Positions 18,432 through 28,300 of a stretch of DNA of 54,113 nt are shown here, piece by piece. This stretch comes from Candidatus Accumulibacter adjunctus (lineage in GTDB: Bacteria > Pseudomonadota > Gammaproteobacteria > Burkholderiales > Rhodocyclaceae): contig JFAX01000010.1 of assembly GCA_000585015.1 (NCBI GenBank), positions 36,355 to 90,467 on the forward strand. Reading direction: 5' to 3'. The position numbers were made by a program, and so were the translations under genes. Below the pieces are notes generated by a model. It saw nothing but the letters and a program-made list of their open reading frames with translations. It made no database searches and was not told where the DNA came from. The number at the start of each line of letters is the position of its first letter. Position 1 is the first letter of the stretch.

Positions 18432-19088
18432 TCAGCAGAGCTTGACGACGATGTCGAGCAGCGTGCTGTTGCAGATGTTCAGCCGATCGCCGGCGCGCAG
18501 CAACTGATTGTAGATTTCCTTGCGGCGAAAGATGTTGTGGAAATCGTTGTCATTGAACAGTTCGGCGAGTGCGCGCCGGTGGGTGCGCGTCAGGTTGCGC
18601 ACCGCCTTGTCGGACTTCTCGGCGTCGGCGCGACCCGCCTTCGGATCGCTCGCCAAGCGGCCGTAACCCGCGGCCACTGCCTCGGCACCGTCCTTCAGGC
18701 AGACCGCCATCTCCAGGCAGTACTTGTCGGCTTTCAGCGCGAGAACATCCGAGTCCATTTCGACGACGATCGTCTTGCAGCTGTTGACGATCTCATCGAG
18801 GTTGATGATCGCGCGGTGCAGATCCTCGCGGTCGATCGGCGTCGAGAAAGCCTCGTTGAGCAGCGTCAGGTTGCGCACCTTGAGCCGGTCCCCCTCGTAT
18901 TCGGCGTCGACGATCCGTTTGGCGACATCGGCGGTGCCGGAGCCCATGTAGTCGACCAGCAGCGACGCGCTGTGGCCAACCTGTGCGCTCTGTTCGGCGA
19001 GCAGCGCGAAGAAGTTCGGAACCTTCGGGAAGACGCGGTGCAGGATGCGGCGGGTCAGCGAGGTCGATGCGGTGGCGGCGTTGGACAT
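18432..19088 (-). CDS. DUF47 / PhoU-like phosphate transport accessory protein
   Basis: 218 residues from ATG 19088, two bases after the pit stop. Typical DUF47 features: FPKVPNFFALLAEQSAQVGH, IVDAEYEGDRLKVRNLTLL, STPIDREDLHRAIINLDEIV. This is the standard Pit partner, thought to control transporter activity. Co-transcription with pit is nearly certain from spacing. The other two PhoU-like proteins in this window are far more diverged. Confidence 0.92.
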   Translation of the reverse strand: MSNAATASTSLTRRILHRVFPKVPNFFALLAEQSAQVGHSASLLVDYMGSGTADVAKRIVDAEYEGDRLKVRNLTLLNEAFSTPIDREDLHRAIINLDEIVNSCKTIVVEMDSDVLALKADKYCLEMAVCLKDGAEAVAAGYGRLASDPKAGRADAEKSDKAVRNLTRTHRRALAELFNDNDFHNIFRRKEIYNQLLRAGDRLNICNSTLLDIVVKLC

Positions 19089-19090
19089 GT

Positions 19091-20131
19091 TCAGGCCTTT
19101 AGGAGGAAGAGGTTGACGATGGCGAAAGTCTGAATGGCAACCAGGGCCGAGCCCGGGATGGTGATCAGCCAGGTGATGCCGATATCCTTGGCCTTCTTCC
19201 AGCGCACGGCCTTCGGCCGCTCGGAGGCACCGATGCCCATGATCGAAGTCGAGACGACGTGCGTCGTCGATACCGGCGCCCCGATCACCGATGCCGTGAG
19301 AATGACGACGGCCGAGGTCAGCTGTGAACTCAGGGCATGGATCGGCCGCACCCGGTAGATGGCGAAACCGAGCGTGCGGACGATCCGCCAGCCGCCCGAG
19401 AGGATGCCGAGCGTGATCGCGATCGCGCAGGCCAGCATCACCCAGAACGGCACCTCGAAGCTGGGAATGAAGCCACCGAGCAACAGGGCCAGCGTCAGCA
19501 TGCCCATGCTCTTCTGCGCATCGTTGGCACCGTGCGAGAAGGCGAGGCCGGCGGCGGTGAAGAACTGCGCGTAGCGCAATCCCTTGTTGGCCGACGGCGT
19601 GGCGGTGAACAGGACGATGTTCAGCAGGCGCAACATCAGGAATCCCGCCCAGAAGCCGATGATCGGCGACAGCACCAGGCTTGCCAGCACCTTCATGATG
19701 CCCGTCAGCTGGCCGTGCAGCATCTGCGAGAATCCCCAGACGACGTTGTCGACACCGGCGGAGACGACGACGGCGCCGATCAGGCCACCGACCAGCGCGT
19801 GCGACGACGACGAGGGAATGCCGAAATACCAGGTGGCGAGATTCCAGACGATGGCACCCATCAGTCCGCTGATCAGGATGGCCAGCGACAGAACGGCCTG
19901 CACATCGCCGAGGGTGACGAACTTGCCGATCGTGTTGGCAACCGCCGTCCCCCCGAGCAGTGGCCCGAGAAACTCGAAAGTGGCGACGATGATGACCGCC
20001 TGGATGGGCGTCATCGCGCGCGATGCGATGATCGTCGCAACGATGTTCGCCGCGTCGTGGAAGCCATTCGTATAGTCGAAGAAGAGGACGATGGCGACCG
20101 TCAAGATCGTCAGGATCAGCAATGTGCTCAT
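19091..20131 (-). CDS. pit: Low-affinity inorganic phosphate transporter, Pit family
   Basis: 346 residues, all hydrophobic helices. Duplicated Pit signatures are visible: FFDYTNGFHDAANIVAT in the first half and AFSHGANDAQKSMGM in the second, plus GIPSSSSHALVGG and GAPVSTTHVVS. It moves metal-phosphate complexes across the inner membrane using the proton gradient. Pit-type uptake and efflux are central in polyphosphate-accumulating bacteria. A dyad and a sigma-54 promoter lie in the upstream region, but the latter faces the other way. Confidence 0.95.
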   Translation of the reverse strand: MSTLLILTILTVAIVLFFDYTNGFHDAANIVATIIASRAMTPIQAVIIVATFEFLGPLLGGTAVANTIGKFVTLGDVQAVLSLAILISGLMGAIVWNLATWYFGIPSSSSHALVGGLIGAVVVSAGVDNVVWGFSQMLHGQLTGIMKVLASLVLSPIIGFWAGFLMLRLLNIVLFTATPSANKGLRYAQFFTAAGLAFSHGANDAQKSMGMLTLALLLGGFIPSFEVPFWVMLACAIAITLGILSGGWRIVRTLGFAIYRVRPIHALSSQLTSAVVILTASVIGAPVSTTHVVSTSIMGIGASERPKAVRWKKAKDIGITWLITIPGSALVAIQTFAIVNLFLLKA

Positions 20132-20235
20132 GCAGCGGCCCTATGATTGTTGTCTTGGATTCCCTCGCCCCCGGAAGGCGCTGAGCGATCTCGCAAGCAG
20201 GATCCGTGCCACACGAACAGAGAATGCTTTTTTTA

Positions 20236-20258
20236 CATTGCAACAGACACTTGCAATG
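20236..20258. promoter_or_regulatory. Perfect dyad CATTGCAA-N7-TTGCAATG between pit and the sigma-54 activator
   Basis: Eight-base arms at 20236-20243 and 20251-20258 are exact inverted copies. Its centre is about 100 bp upstream of the predicted start of the sigma-54 promoter at 20322-20337, the normal place for an NtrC-type enhancer site, and about 115 bp upstream of the pit start codon. The nearby Fis-type activator is the obvious candidate binder. Confidence 0.5.
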
Positions 20259-20321
20259 CCCTCTCGGCTATTCGGGCAGTCAACGTGGGGGTGTAACGAA
20301 ATGCACTCGAATTCGCCCGAA

Positions 20322-20337
20322 TGGCATATTCCTTGCT
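20322..20337 (+). promoter_or_regulatory. Strong sigma-54 promoter match, rightward, without an obvious gene
   Basis: TGGCATATTCCTTGCT matches TGGCAC-N5-TTGCW closely, with GG and GC 10 nt apart. Transcription would begin near 20348 and run rightward into the antisense of the activator's 3' end. An ATTCGGGC/GCCCGAAT inverted repeat (20270-20277 and 20315-20322) abuts it. Confidence 0.55.
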
Positions 20338-20347
20338 GTTTTCCGAT

Positions 20348-20490
20348 TATTGTTCAGCATCTTGGTCAAAGGCGTCACGAATGAACCGAAGTGTCGACTG
20401 CGCACACCCCTCGCCGGGAGATGGTGACGGCACCGATGGATGCCGCTGGCGGTCGCCTGCGGCGAGTGGTCACCCGCCGCAGGCCGGCAA
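20348..20490 (+). ncRNA. Candidate small RNA from the orphan sigma-54 promoter
   Basis: The boundaries are guesses: the start from the promoter, the end from the hairpin CTGCGGCG/CGCCGCAG at 20457-20482. There is no T-tract. A frame from ATG 20381 (AAAGG upstream) runs 86 codons but is Arg/Pro/Gly-rich and overlaps the activator gene antisense, so I do not call it a protein. The hairpin could instead end the leftward kinase-activator transcript. Confidence 0.25.
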
Positions 20491-20553
20491 CCCGGAATAC
20501 TCGCGCTCGCCGGTCGCGCCGCGCGGAGCACGGCAACGCCGACGCTGCGCCGA

Positions 20554-21984
20554 TCAGGACGTGGCCCGCGTCGCGCGCCGCGCCAGGCGCCGGTTGAGTG
20601 CCGGCCGCGAAAGGCCGAGCAGGGTCGCGGCAACGCCCTGATTGCCCTTCGCCCGCTTGAGCGCTTCGGCGACGAGCGCTTCCTCGACTTCGTCGAGCGT
20701 CGGAAAGCGGCCGGGGATGAGGATCGGCATTTCGCTCTCCTCGTCACTCGCCGCCGGCTCGGCGCCGCCCTTCTGCTGCTTCTGCATGGCCTGGCGGAAA
20801 CTGTCCATCGCCAGGATCGATCCGCCGCGATGCAGCGCCATCGCATTGAAGACCATCGCCCGCAGCTCGCGGACGTTGCCCGGGAAATGGTGGTTCGAGA
20901 GCAGGGTGATGAGTTCGTTCGACGGTTCCGGCACCGGTTTGCGGATCAGTGCCGCTGCCTCGTCGAGGAAGTGCTGCAGAAGCAGCGGGATGTCCTCCTT
21001 GCGCTGGCGCAGCGGCGGCACCTCGATCTGATGCACCGAAAGACGGAAGAAGAGATCCGAGCGGAAGCGGTTCTGGCGCATCATCTGCGCCAGGTTGCAG
21101 TTCGTCGCGCAGACGACGCGCGCGTCGCTCGGCCGCGCGACATCCGAGCCGAGCGGGAAGTACATGTGCTCCTGCAGCAGGCGCAACAGTTTCACCTGCG
21201 AAGCCATCGACAGGTCGCCGATCTCGTCGAGGAACAGCGTACCTCCGGCGGCCTGGGCGATGAGTCCGGCGCGAGACTGGTCGGCGCCGGTGAAGGCGCC
21301 CTTCCTGTGACCGAACAGCGTGTCCGAGAAGAGGGTGTCGTCGAGACCGGCGACGTTGACCTGCACGAACTGGCCGCCAAGACCGCTGAGCTTGTGCAGG
21401 GCATGCGCGAACATCTCCTTGCCGGCACCGGTCTCGCCGCAGATCAGCACCGGCTCCGCGGTACCAGCCACCGCCTCGAGGTACTGGAAGAGCGCCCGCA
21501 TCTTGCGGCTGTTGGTGACGATGCCGGCGAAGGCCTCGTTGTCCTGCAGGCAATCCGACAGCAGATAGCGCTTGAGAACCCCCATCTGCCGCCGCAGCGA
21601 GTGCACTTCCAGCGCATGCCGCACGCTCGCCACCAGGCGGCTTTCCTCGACTGGCTTGACGAGATAGTCGAACGCGCCCTCCTTCATGCTGCTGACCGCA
21701 GTCTCGACATCCTGCGCGGCGGTCATGACGATCACCGGCACCTCGGGGTAGAGGTGGACGATGTCCGGCAGCAGCTTGCTGCCGCTGACATGCGGCATCG
21801 AGAGATCGAGCAAGAGCGCACTCGCCGGCTGCGCCTCGAGCGCCGGCAACAGGGCCCGGCTGTCGGCGACCATCTCGATGCGGGGGACGCCGGCACTGCG
21901 CAGGACGGTGGCGGTCGCGTGCAGGACCGACTCCTCGTCGTCGACGAGAAAGACCGGCAGGCTGGAAAACGGTTTCTCCTTCAT
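20554..21984 (-). CDS. Sigma-54-dependent response regulator, NtrC family
   Basis: 476 residues. Receiver domain (VDDEE, phosphoacceptor Asp60 in LLLDLSMP, YLVKPV), AAA+ domain with Walker A GETGAGKE, the GAFTGA loop that contacts sigma-54, and Walker B TLFLDEIGDL; then a Fis-type HTH near 440-470 (NQGVAATLLGLSRPALNRRL). The start codon follows the kinase stop directly (TGAATG) with GGAGGAG inside the kinase end. It is expected to activate RpoN promoters when phosphorylated by the upstream kinase; the dyad plus sigma-54 promoter just past its stop may be a target. Confidence 0.95.
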   Translation of the reverse strand: MKEKPFSSLPVFLVDDEESVLHATATVLRSAGVPRIEMVADSRALLPALEAQPASALLLDLSMPHVSGSKLLPDIVHLYPEVPVIVMTAAQDVETAVSSMKEGAFDYLVKPVEESRLVASVRHALEVHSLRRQMGVLKRYLLSDCLQDNEAFAGIVTNSRKMRALFQYLEAVAGTAEPVLICGETGAGKEMFAHALHKLSGLGGQFVQVNVAGLDDTLFSDTLFGHRKGAFTGADQSRAGLIAQAAGGTLFLDEIGDLSMASQVKLLRLLQEHMYFPLGSDVARPSDARVVCATNCNLAQMMRQNRFRSDLFFRLSVHQIEVPPLRQRKEDIPLLLQHFLDEAAALIRKPVPEPSNELITLLSNHHFPGNVRELRAMVFNAMALHRGGSILAMDSFRQAMQKQQKGGAEPAASDEESEMPILIPGRFPTLDEVEEALVAEALKRAKGNQGVAATLLGLSRPALNRRLARRATRATS

Positions 21985-24561
21985 TCACTCCTCCGTGGCA
22001 ATCGGCAGCTCGACGCGCACCGTCGTCCCGAGGTCGGCGTTGGCTTCGAAGCGCATCATCCCGCCATGCTTCTCGACGATCGACGACGAGATCGACAGTC
22101 CGAGCCCGGTGCCGCCACTCTCCGCCTTGGTGGTGAAGAACGGCTCGCCGAGCTGCGCCATCACGTCCTCGGGAATTCCCTTTCCCTGGTCCGCCACCTC
22201 GACGATCAGCCGGCCCTCCGCCGCGATCGCCCGCGCCGCGACACGCACCGAACGGCTGCGCTCCGGCAGCGACTCGAGCGCATTGACGATGATGTTGATG
22301 AACACCTGTTCGAGTTGCTGCACGTTGCCACGGACCAGCGGCAGCGAATCCGGCAGATCGAGCGCAAAGCGGTCGGTGCATTTCCGGATCCGGGTGTCGA
22401 GCAGCGCGGCGACGGCGTGCAGGATCCGGCCGATGTCCGCCGGCTCGTCCATGTGGCCGCGGTCCTGCTTGCCGAGATGCTTGAGATTGTCGACGATCTT
22501 CTGGATCCGCTTGGCATTCTGGGCGATGTCACTCATGCCGCGGACGATCGTCTGGCGTGCCTGCGGGAAGCCCAACCCGGCAAGGAGGAAGTCGCCCTGC
22601 TCCTGCTCGTACTCGTCGAGAATCGGCAAGGCGTCGTTCCAGATGCGCGCCAGCACGCCGGCGTTCGCCAGAATGGCATGGTTGGGGTTGTTGATCTCGT
22701 GCGCGATGCCGGCCGACAGCACGCCCAGCGAGGCAAGCCGGGAACTGCGGATCGCCTGCCATTGCAGCTTGCGGTTCTCGGTGATGTCGCTGATCACCAC
22801 CATCGCGGCCTTCACTGTCTGCGCCGTGCTGATCGGCACCATGCGGACCTCCCACCAGGTATCGCCGGCCGAGCGATACTGCAGATGTTCGATCCGCCCG
22901 CTGGCAAAGACGTGCCGCAATCGCTGCAGATAAGCTGGGCGTACTTCGGCCGGCAGGATCAGCGACGAGCGCTTCTCACCGGCGGCACCCGCCGGATGTG
23001 GCCACGGCCGGTTGCTGAGCAGGATGTTGGCCTCGCCGTCGACGGTGAAGATGAGGTCGGGCGAGTGGTTGAAGAGCGTGCGCAACCTCGCTTCCGAGTC
23101 GCGCAGCGCATCCTCGGCCAGCTTGTGCTCGGTGATGTCCTCGAGAAAGCCGACGATGCGGACCAGTTCGACACCTCGCTCATGCACCGGAAAGCCGCAG
23201 ACCCGCAGCCAGCGCGACGCCTGATCGCCGCCGGCGAGCGGCAGCACGATGCTGAAGTGCCCTCCTTCGCGCCGCAGCTGATCGACCGCAGCAACCAGTC
23301 TGGCGCGATCGTCCGCCGCGAAGACATCGAACAGCACGGCCGGCGTCCGCTCGTCGAGGCGAGTCTGCCGTCCGGCGATGCTCCTGAACGCCGGGCCGAT
23401 GTACTCCAGCCGTGCGGCGTCGGGGCTGATCGCCCAGAAAACGACATCGACCGTCTCCGCCAGTTGGCGGAAGAGTTCCTCGCGTTCGTAGATCGTTTGC
23501 GTCAGCAGGATTCGATTGTCCATTTCGCGCCGGCTGCGTACCAGATACAGGACGAGGAGCGCGGTACACACGAGACCTCCGAGCAGCACCGACCAGTGCG
23601 CCTTGGTGAAGGCCTCGGCACTGCGGAAGGTGTGCGTGGCGACACAGGTCACCGTCCACTGGCGGTCCCCCACCGGAATCGTCACAACCATCCGCGGCTG
23701 CCCCTCATCGGCTTCGGGCAGCAGCCCGCTGGCGGCGGCAACGGCGTGCGGCTCGAGCCGGCTGGCATAGAAATGGAGGAACTGTGCTTCGCCTGCCGCT
23801 GAAGCGTCGACCACCAGCACCTCGACGCCACGCGGCTCGAGCAGACTGATCGCCACATGCACCAGTTCCTCGATGTCGTATACGCCGACGACGAAACCCA
23901 GCGGATCGGCGGGCCCGGCGTCCGCAGCGCGCCGCGGCGGACCGGACGCATACACGGGCAGCGCGGCGTAGATGACGTGCGCTTCCTTCTCGCCACCGCG
24001 ATCCAGCCGCATCCGTCCGCTGACCGCCACCTTGCCGTTGGCCCTCGCCCGCCGGAACAGCTCGGCCAGTTCAGGGGTCGCGTTGAGATCGACTCCCCGC
24101 GTGGCAATCGGCGCCCCGCGTGACGCCGTCAGGAGAACAGGCACCCGTAGTTGCTCGCTGGAGGCGACAGCCGCTGCAGCGCGCGCCTGTCGTGCCGGCG
24201 GCGTGCCCGGTGCCGTTCCCGGAACCACCTGTCGCGACGAGGTCAGCAACGGTGCCCAGATGAGTCCCGCGATGTACGAATGCCGCTTCAGCACGGAGTC
24301 GGTGAACAGCAGGAACTCCTTTTCGTCGATTCCCTGCGCCGCATGGAACAGCCCGCGAATCTCGAGCAGGGCGTCCAGCCCCTGATCGGCGACCGCCCGC
24401 ACCGACTGGATGCGGTCACCGGCTGCCCATTCGAACTCCTTGAAGTGGCTGGCCAGCAGTTCCTGGCGGACGTTCCACGACGAGAAACAGGTCAGAAGAA
24501 GCCCACCGGCCGCGACCAGGTAGGCGGCGGCATACTTTCGCAGATTGTCGAACATCGGCAC
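21985..24561 (-). CDS. CHASE-domain sensor histidine kinase with two PAS domains
   Basis: 858 residues from GTG 24561 (ATG 24555 possible). One helix at about 12-30, a periplasmic CHASE domain to about 315 (AGDRIQSVRAVADQGLDALL, FTDSVLKRHSYIAGLIWAP), a second helix (LGGLVCTALLVLYLV), two PAS domains, HisKA with phosphoacceptor in LSAGIAHEINNPNHA, then HATPase (DQGKGIPEDV, ESGGTGLGLSISSSIV). No receiver of its own. Directly coupled to the NtrC-type regulator. The ligand is unknown. Confidence 0.93.
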   Translation of the reverse strand: MPMFDNLRKYAAAYLVAAGGLLLTCFSSWNVRQELLASHFKEFEWAAGDRIQSVRAVADQGLDALLEIRGLFHAAQGIDEKEFLLFTDSVLKRHSYIAGLIWAPLLTSSRQVVPGTAPGTPPARQARAAAAVASSEQLRVPVLLTASRGAPIATRGVDLNATPELAELFRRARANGKVAVSGRMRLDRGGEKEAHVIYAALPVYASGPPRRAADAGPADPLGFVVGVYDIEELVHVAISLLEPRGVEVLVVDASAAGEAQFLHFYASRLEPHAVAAASGLLPEADEGQPRMVVTIPVGDRQWTVTCVATHTFRSAEAFTKAHWSVLLGGLVCTALLVLYLVRSRREMDNRILLTQTIYEREELFRQLAETVDVVFWAISPDAARLEYIGPAFRSIAGRQTRLDERTPAVLFDVFAADDRARLVAAVDQLRREGGHFSIVLPLAGGDQASRWLRVCGFPVHERGVELVRIVGFLEDITEHKLAEDALRDSEARLRTLFNHSPDLIFTVDGEANILLSNRPWPHPAGAAGEKRSSLILPAEVRPAYLQRLRHVFASGRIEHLQYRSAGDTWWEVRMVPISTAQTVKAAMVVISDITENRKLQWQAIRSSRLASLGVLSAGIAHEINNPNHAILANAGVLARIWNDALPILDEYEQEQGDFLLAGLGFPQARQTIVRGMSDIAQNAKRIQKIVDNLKHLGKQDRGHMDEPADIGRILHAVAALLDTRIRKCTDRFALDLPDSLPLVRGNVQQLEQVFINIIVNALESLPERSRSVRVAARAIAAEGRLIVEVADQGKGIPEDVMAQLGEPFFTTKAESGGTGLGLSISSSIVEKHGGMMRFEANADLGTTVRVELPIATEE

Positions 24562-24946
24562 CGATCAGAAGACTTCTCGCCGCGGCATCGCCGGCACGAT
24601 TCCCGCCGAAGCCGCCACTCCTTTTTTCAGCTTAGCAGAAAGGAGCGCCGACGCGCACCATCGCCGGCCGTCATGACCGGCGCACGGTGGATGCCGCATC
24701 GTCTGTGCCGGCGGCGAATGTAAAAGCGCATTCACGCTTCTCGACGAACGGACCGCAGAACAGCGATCATCCCGACCGAGCGTTTGCCCGCGGCTGGCCC
24801 GCCTGCCGGCCGCATCCGCCCGCCCCTCGGCGGCGCATGCTGGGAGCAGTCGCGAGGACTGGCGGCGAGCTGCAGGAAAGCCGCGAACCGTTGCCACGAC
24901 GAGCACCCGAGTCGTCCTGACACGGCCTTCACACGAGGAGTTGATC

Positions 24947-25003
24947 ATGTCTGACACCTGGCGGTCGCGCTGCCTCGCTGCTCGCGGCCACGGCCCGAAA
25001 TGA
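24947..25003 (+). CDS. Possible 18-residue leader or small peptide
   Basis: ATG 24947 has a strong GAGGAG 6 nt upstream and encodes MSDTWRSRCLAARGHGPK. Its stop overlaps the next ATG (ATGA at 25000-25003). The good ribosome site in otherwise empty sequence is the only support; it could be a leader peptide controlling the next frame. Confidence 0.3.
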   Translation: MSDTWRSRCLAARGHGPK

Positions 25004-25251
25004 ATCAGCAGCTCCCCGACGGCCACGGCCCCGCCCGCGAAAGCGGTGATGCCGGCAGCGAACGCCGTCGCGCTGGTGACCGCCGCCAGATCGCCGATCG
25101 GCGCAGCGGCAGCGATCGCCGGCGTCCGGCCGACCTCGACCCGCTGCTCGCCGAACTCGAGTCGCGGGTCGCCAGCGCGCTGCGCCAGAGAGGGGGCGGC
25201 ACCGAGTGCAACGGGTCAGGCTGGGACAAGATCATCGTGCCGATGCCCTGA
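25000..25251 (+). CDS. Possible small Arg-rich protein with repeated DRR motifs
   Basis: 83 residues. It contains RRRAGDRRQIADRRSGSDRR, a pattern met at the ends of various bacterial small and regulatory proteins, then a short helical stretch (LDPLLAELESRVASAL). It has no ribosome site of its own and would rely on coupling to the 18-codon frame. Function unknown; it may be non-coding. Confidence 0.35.
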   Translation: MNQQLPDGHGPARESGDAGSERRRAGDRRQIADRRSGSDRRRPADLDPLLAELESRVASALRQRGGGTECNGSGWDKIIVPMP

Positions 25252-25324
25252 CTGCCAGCTGCGTGACGGCGGCGAGCACGGCTCCGCTGCTCTCGTCGGT
25301 GCCAACGCCGCTGTGCCCGCCATG

Positions 25325-28300
25325 TCACTCGGCAAGCCGTCGCTCGGGCGCATTGCGCGGCAGACTGAGCCGGAAAGTGCTGCCCTTCCCGGGCGCACTG
25401 TCTACCTCGATCGTCCCGCCGAGCACCCCGGTGACCAGGTTGTAGACGATGTACAACCCGAGTCCGCTGCCACCCTGCCCCAGGCGCGTCGTGAAAAAGG
25501 GTTCGAAAATCCGCTTCAGCGTCGCCGGCTGCATGCCGACACCGTCGTCACTGCAGGAGAACAACACCCGCGCGTCGCCGACGGCAGTCGCCTGCAGCAG
25601 GATGCGACCGCAGTCGATGCCGGCCAGCCCATGGCTCACCGCGTTGCCGACGAGATTGGCGATCACCTGCTCGAGCGGTCCCGGGTAACTGTCCATCAGC
25701 AGCCCCGCGGGAATGTCGAGATCGATCCGGTGCGGGCTGTTCTTGAAGCTCAGGCGCAGCGCGCTCAGCATCTCTTCGACCGTCAGCCGGAGATCAAAGA
25801 CGCGACGACGGGCGCTGCTCTGGTCCACCGCAACCTGTTTGAAGTGACCGATCAGATCGGCCGCACGGGCGCTGTTGCGTTCCAGCAGATCGACCGCCTC
25901 GCGTCCGCGGCTGAGGAAACGATCGACCTGCGAGCGGCGCAGGCTGCCCGCGTCGACCGCTGCCGCGAAGGCCCGCAACTCCTCGCCCAGCAGGCTGGCG
26001 ACGACGCGACTGTTGCCGAGCGGCGTGTTCAATTCGTGCGCCACGCCGGCGACCAGGTTGCCGAGAGCGGCCAGCTTCTCGGCCTGCACGAGTTGTTCCA
26101 TCGCCTGGCGCAACTCGCGCGTCCGCTCGCCGACGAGTTCCTCGAGATGCTCGCGGTGCTGCTGCAGTTCCTCCTCGGCCCGCTTGCGTTCGGTGACGTC
26201 GATGATCAGCGAGAGCAGCAGATCCTTCTCGCCAAGGCGGATGATCTCGCCGGAATAGAGCGCCTCGCGGATCTCGCCGGTGCGGGTGCGAAAGCGCGCG
26301 GGCAACTCGCGGCAAGAGCCATGCAGGCGAAGCTGCTCGATCATCCGCTCGCGGGAACCCGCTTCCGCCCAGATTCCGAGCTCGATCGAGCTGCTGCCGA
26401 CCAGCTCTGCGCGCGAGTAGCACAGCATTCGCTGCATCTGCTCGTTCACATCATGGAAGACGCCGTCATCGATCGCACTGATCCCCATCGGCGCCGGACT
26501 CGCGTGGAAGGCCTTGGCGAAGCGCTCCTCGCTCTCGCGAACCAGCGCCTCGGCCCGTTTCTGCTCCGTGACATCGGCGCCGACGCTGAAAACCTCGATG
26601 ACCTGTCCCCAGTCGTTGAATACCGCCCGGTTGGTCCAGGACACCCAGACGCGTTCGCCACCGCGGCGCATGTTCTCGTTGACGTGGTGCGCGAACTCTT
26701 CCGGCCGCTGGCAGATGCGCTCCATCAGTGGCAGCAGCTCCTCGCCGTCGCTCGCCGCCGGCGGGACGATCGTGCCGACGACATGGTGCCCGATCAGCTC
26801 CTCTTCCGTATAGCCGAAAAACCGGAGCCCGAACTCGTTGATGAAGCTGATCTCGCCTCCCGGGGTCCAGCGCAGGATGATGCTGTTCGCGTTCTCCACC
26901 AGCTCGCGGTACTTCATCTCGCTCGCCAGCAGCGCCCGCTCCGATCGTCGGCGCTCGGTGATGTCGTTGGCCAGGACGAGCTCCGCCCGCCGCCCCTCGT
27001 AGAGCAGCGCGTGCGAGACGATCTCGACGTCGATCAGCTCGCCATCCTTGCGCCGATGGCGCCAGAAGCCCGTGTAGTCGGCAACTTCCTCGACGGCAAT
27101 GACGTCCTCGGAGAGCAGTGGCGTCCGCTCGTCGGCCCCGAGGTCGGGAATCCCCATGTTGAGGAACTCGGCACGCGAGTAACCATAGGTCGCGATCGCT
27201 GCCTGATTGACGGTCAGGAAGGACAGTGTCTCGACATCGAAGACCCACATCGGATGCGGCGTGCTGTCGAAAAGCAGGCGGTAGCGCGCCTCGCTGTCGC
27301 GCAGTGCGGCATCGACCCGGTCGCGCTGGTCGCGGATGCGCAGCACCGAGATGCCGAAAGCCAGGTCATCCGCCAGTTCGCCGAGCAGCGCCACTTCCGC
27401 CTGATCGAAAGCGTCGACGACCGCGGCGTAGATGCTCAGCGAGCCGAAGCTCCGTCCGGCCTCGCGCAGTGGCAGTGCACAGAGCGCCGCGTAGCCACGC
27501 TCGAGCGCCTGCACCCGCCAGGGCGCAAACCGTGGCTCGTTCGCCAGATCCTTGATGACGCAGGGGCGGCCGCTGCGGATCGCCTCACCGTTCGCGCCCC
27601 GGCCGCGTTCGCCATCGGCCCAGCTGGTGGCCAACTGCTCGAGATAATCTGCTGCGTCACCCGCCGACGCCACGGGCCGGATCGATCGTGCCGCATCTCG
27701 CTCCGCGTAACCGACCCAGGCCATCCGGTAACCACCGCCATGGACGACGATCGAACAGACCGTCGCCAGCAGTTCGCTTTCGTCACGAGCGCGAATCAGC
27801 GCCTGATTGCAGTCGCTGATCATGCGCAACTGTCGATTGAGTCGCCGCAGTTGCTCCTCGACACGCTTGCGCTCAGTGATGTCGATGACGATTCCCTGAT
27901 AATGGCGAATCGTTCCGGCCTCGTCGCGTTCGGCCGCGGTCAGGTCATCGACCCAGCGAACCGCGCCGCTCCTGGTGACGATCCGGTACTCCTGGCTGAA
28001 GTGATCACGGCCCTGTTGGGCATGCTCCAGCAATTCCCGGGCAACTCGCTCGACGTCGTCGGGATGGACCAAGGACGCATAGGTGATTGCTCCATCGAGC
28101 AATTCGTGGGCAGCATAGCCGAACTGCCCGATGTTGTCGGAGACGAACACGGTCGGCCAGCCGGCTTCGGCTCGCCAGCGAAAGACCACCGCCGGGCTGT
28201 TCTCGACGACCAGCTTCGCCTGCCGCAAGGCCTCGTCCGCCTGTCTGCGGCGTGTGGTGTCGCGGGCAGTCCCGCGATAACCGACGAAGCACCCGCTGTC

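Larger units (their letters stand above)
24562..25324. other. Region of about 760 bp between two kinase genes, with a possible small-ORF pair
   Basis: No clear long gene. It holds the CHASE kinase's promoter on the minus strand, an inverted repeat CTCCTTT/AAAGGAG (24618-24624 and 24639-24645), and two coupled small frames on the plus strand listed separately. Confidence 0.5.

Noticed and set aside
18166-18507. 113-codon plus-strand frame in the gap before DUF47
   Set aside because: No domain, no good ribosome site, and it runs antisense into DUF47.
20381-20641. 86-codon frame behind the orphan sigma-54 promoter, with AAAGG upstream
   Set aside because: Composition is Arg/Pro/Gly-rich and the second half is antisense to the regulator's HTH; nothing suggests a protein. 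Kept only as a reason to test for a transcript.
20440-23802. Plus-strand open frame of 1120 codons opposite the kinase and regulator
   Set aside because: Antisense shadow of two clear signalling genes.
24618-24645. CTCCTTT/AAAGGAG inverted repeat with a T-run, considered as a terminator
   Set aside because: It lies upstream of the CHASE kinase start and the T-run is inside the stem rather than after it in either direction.
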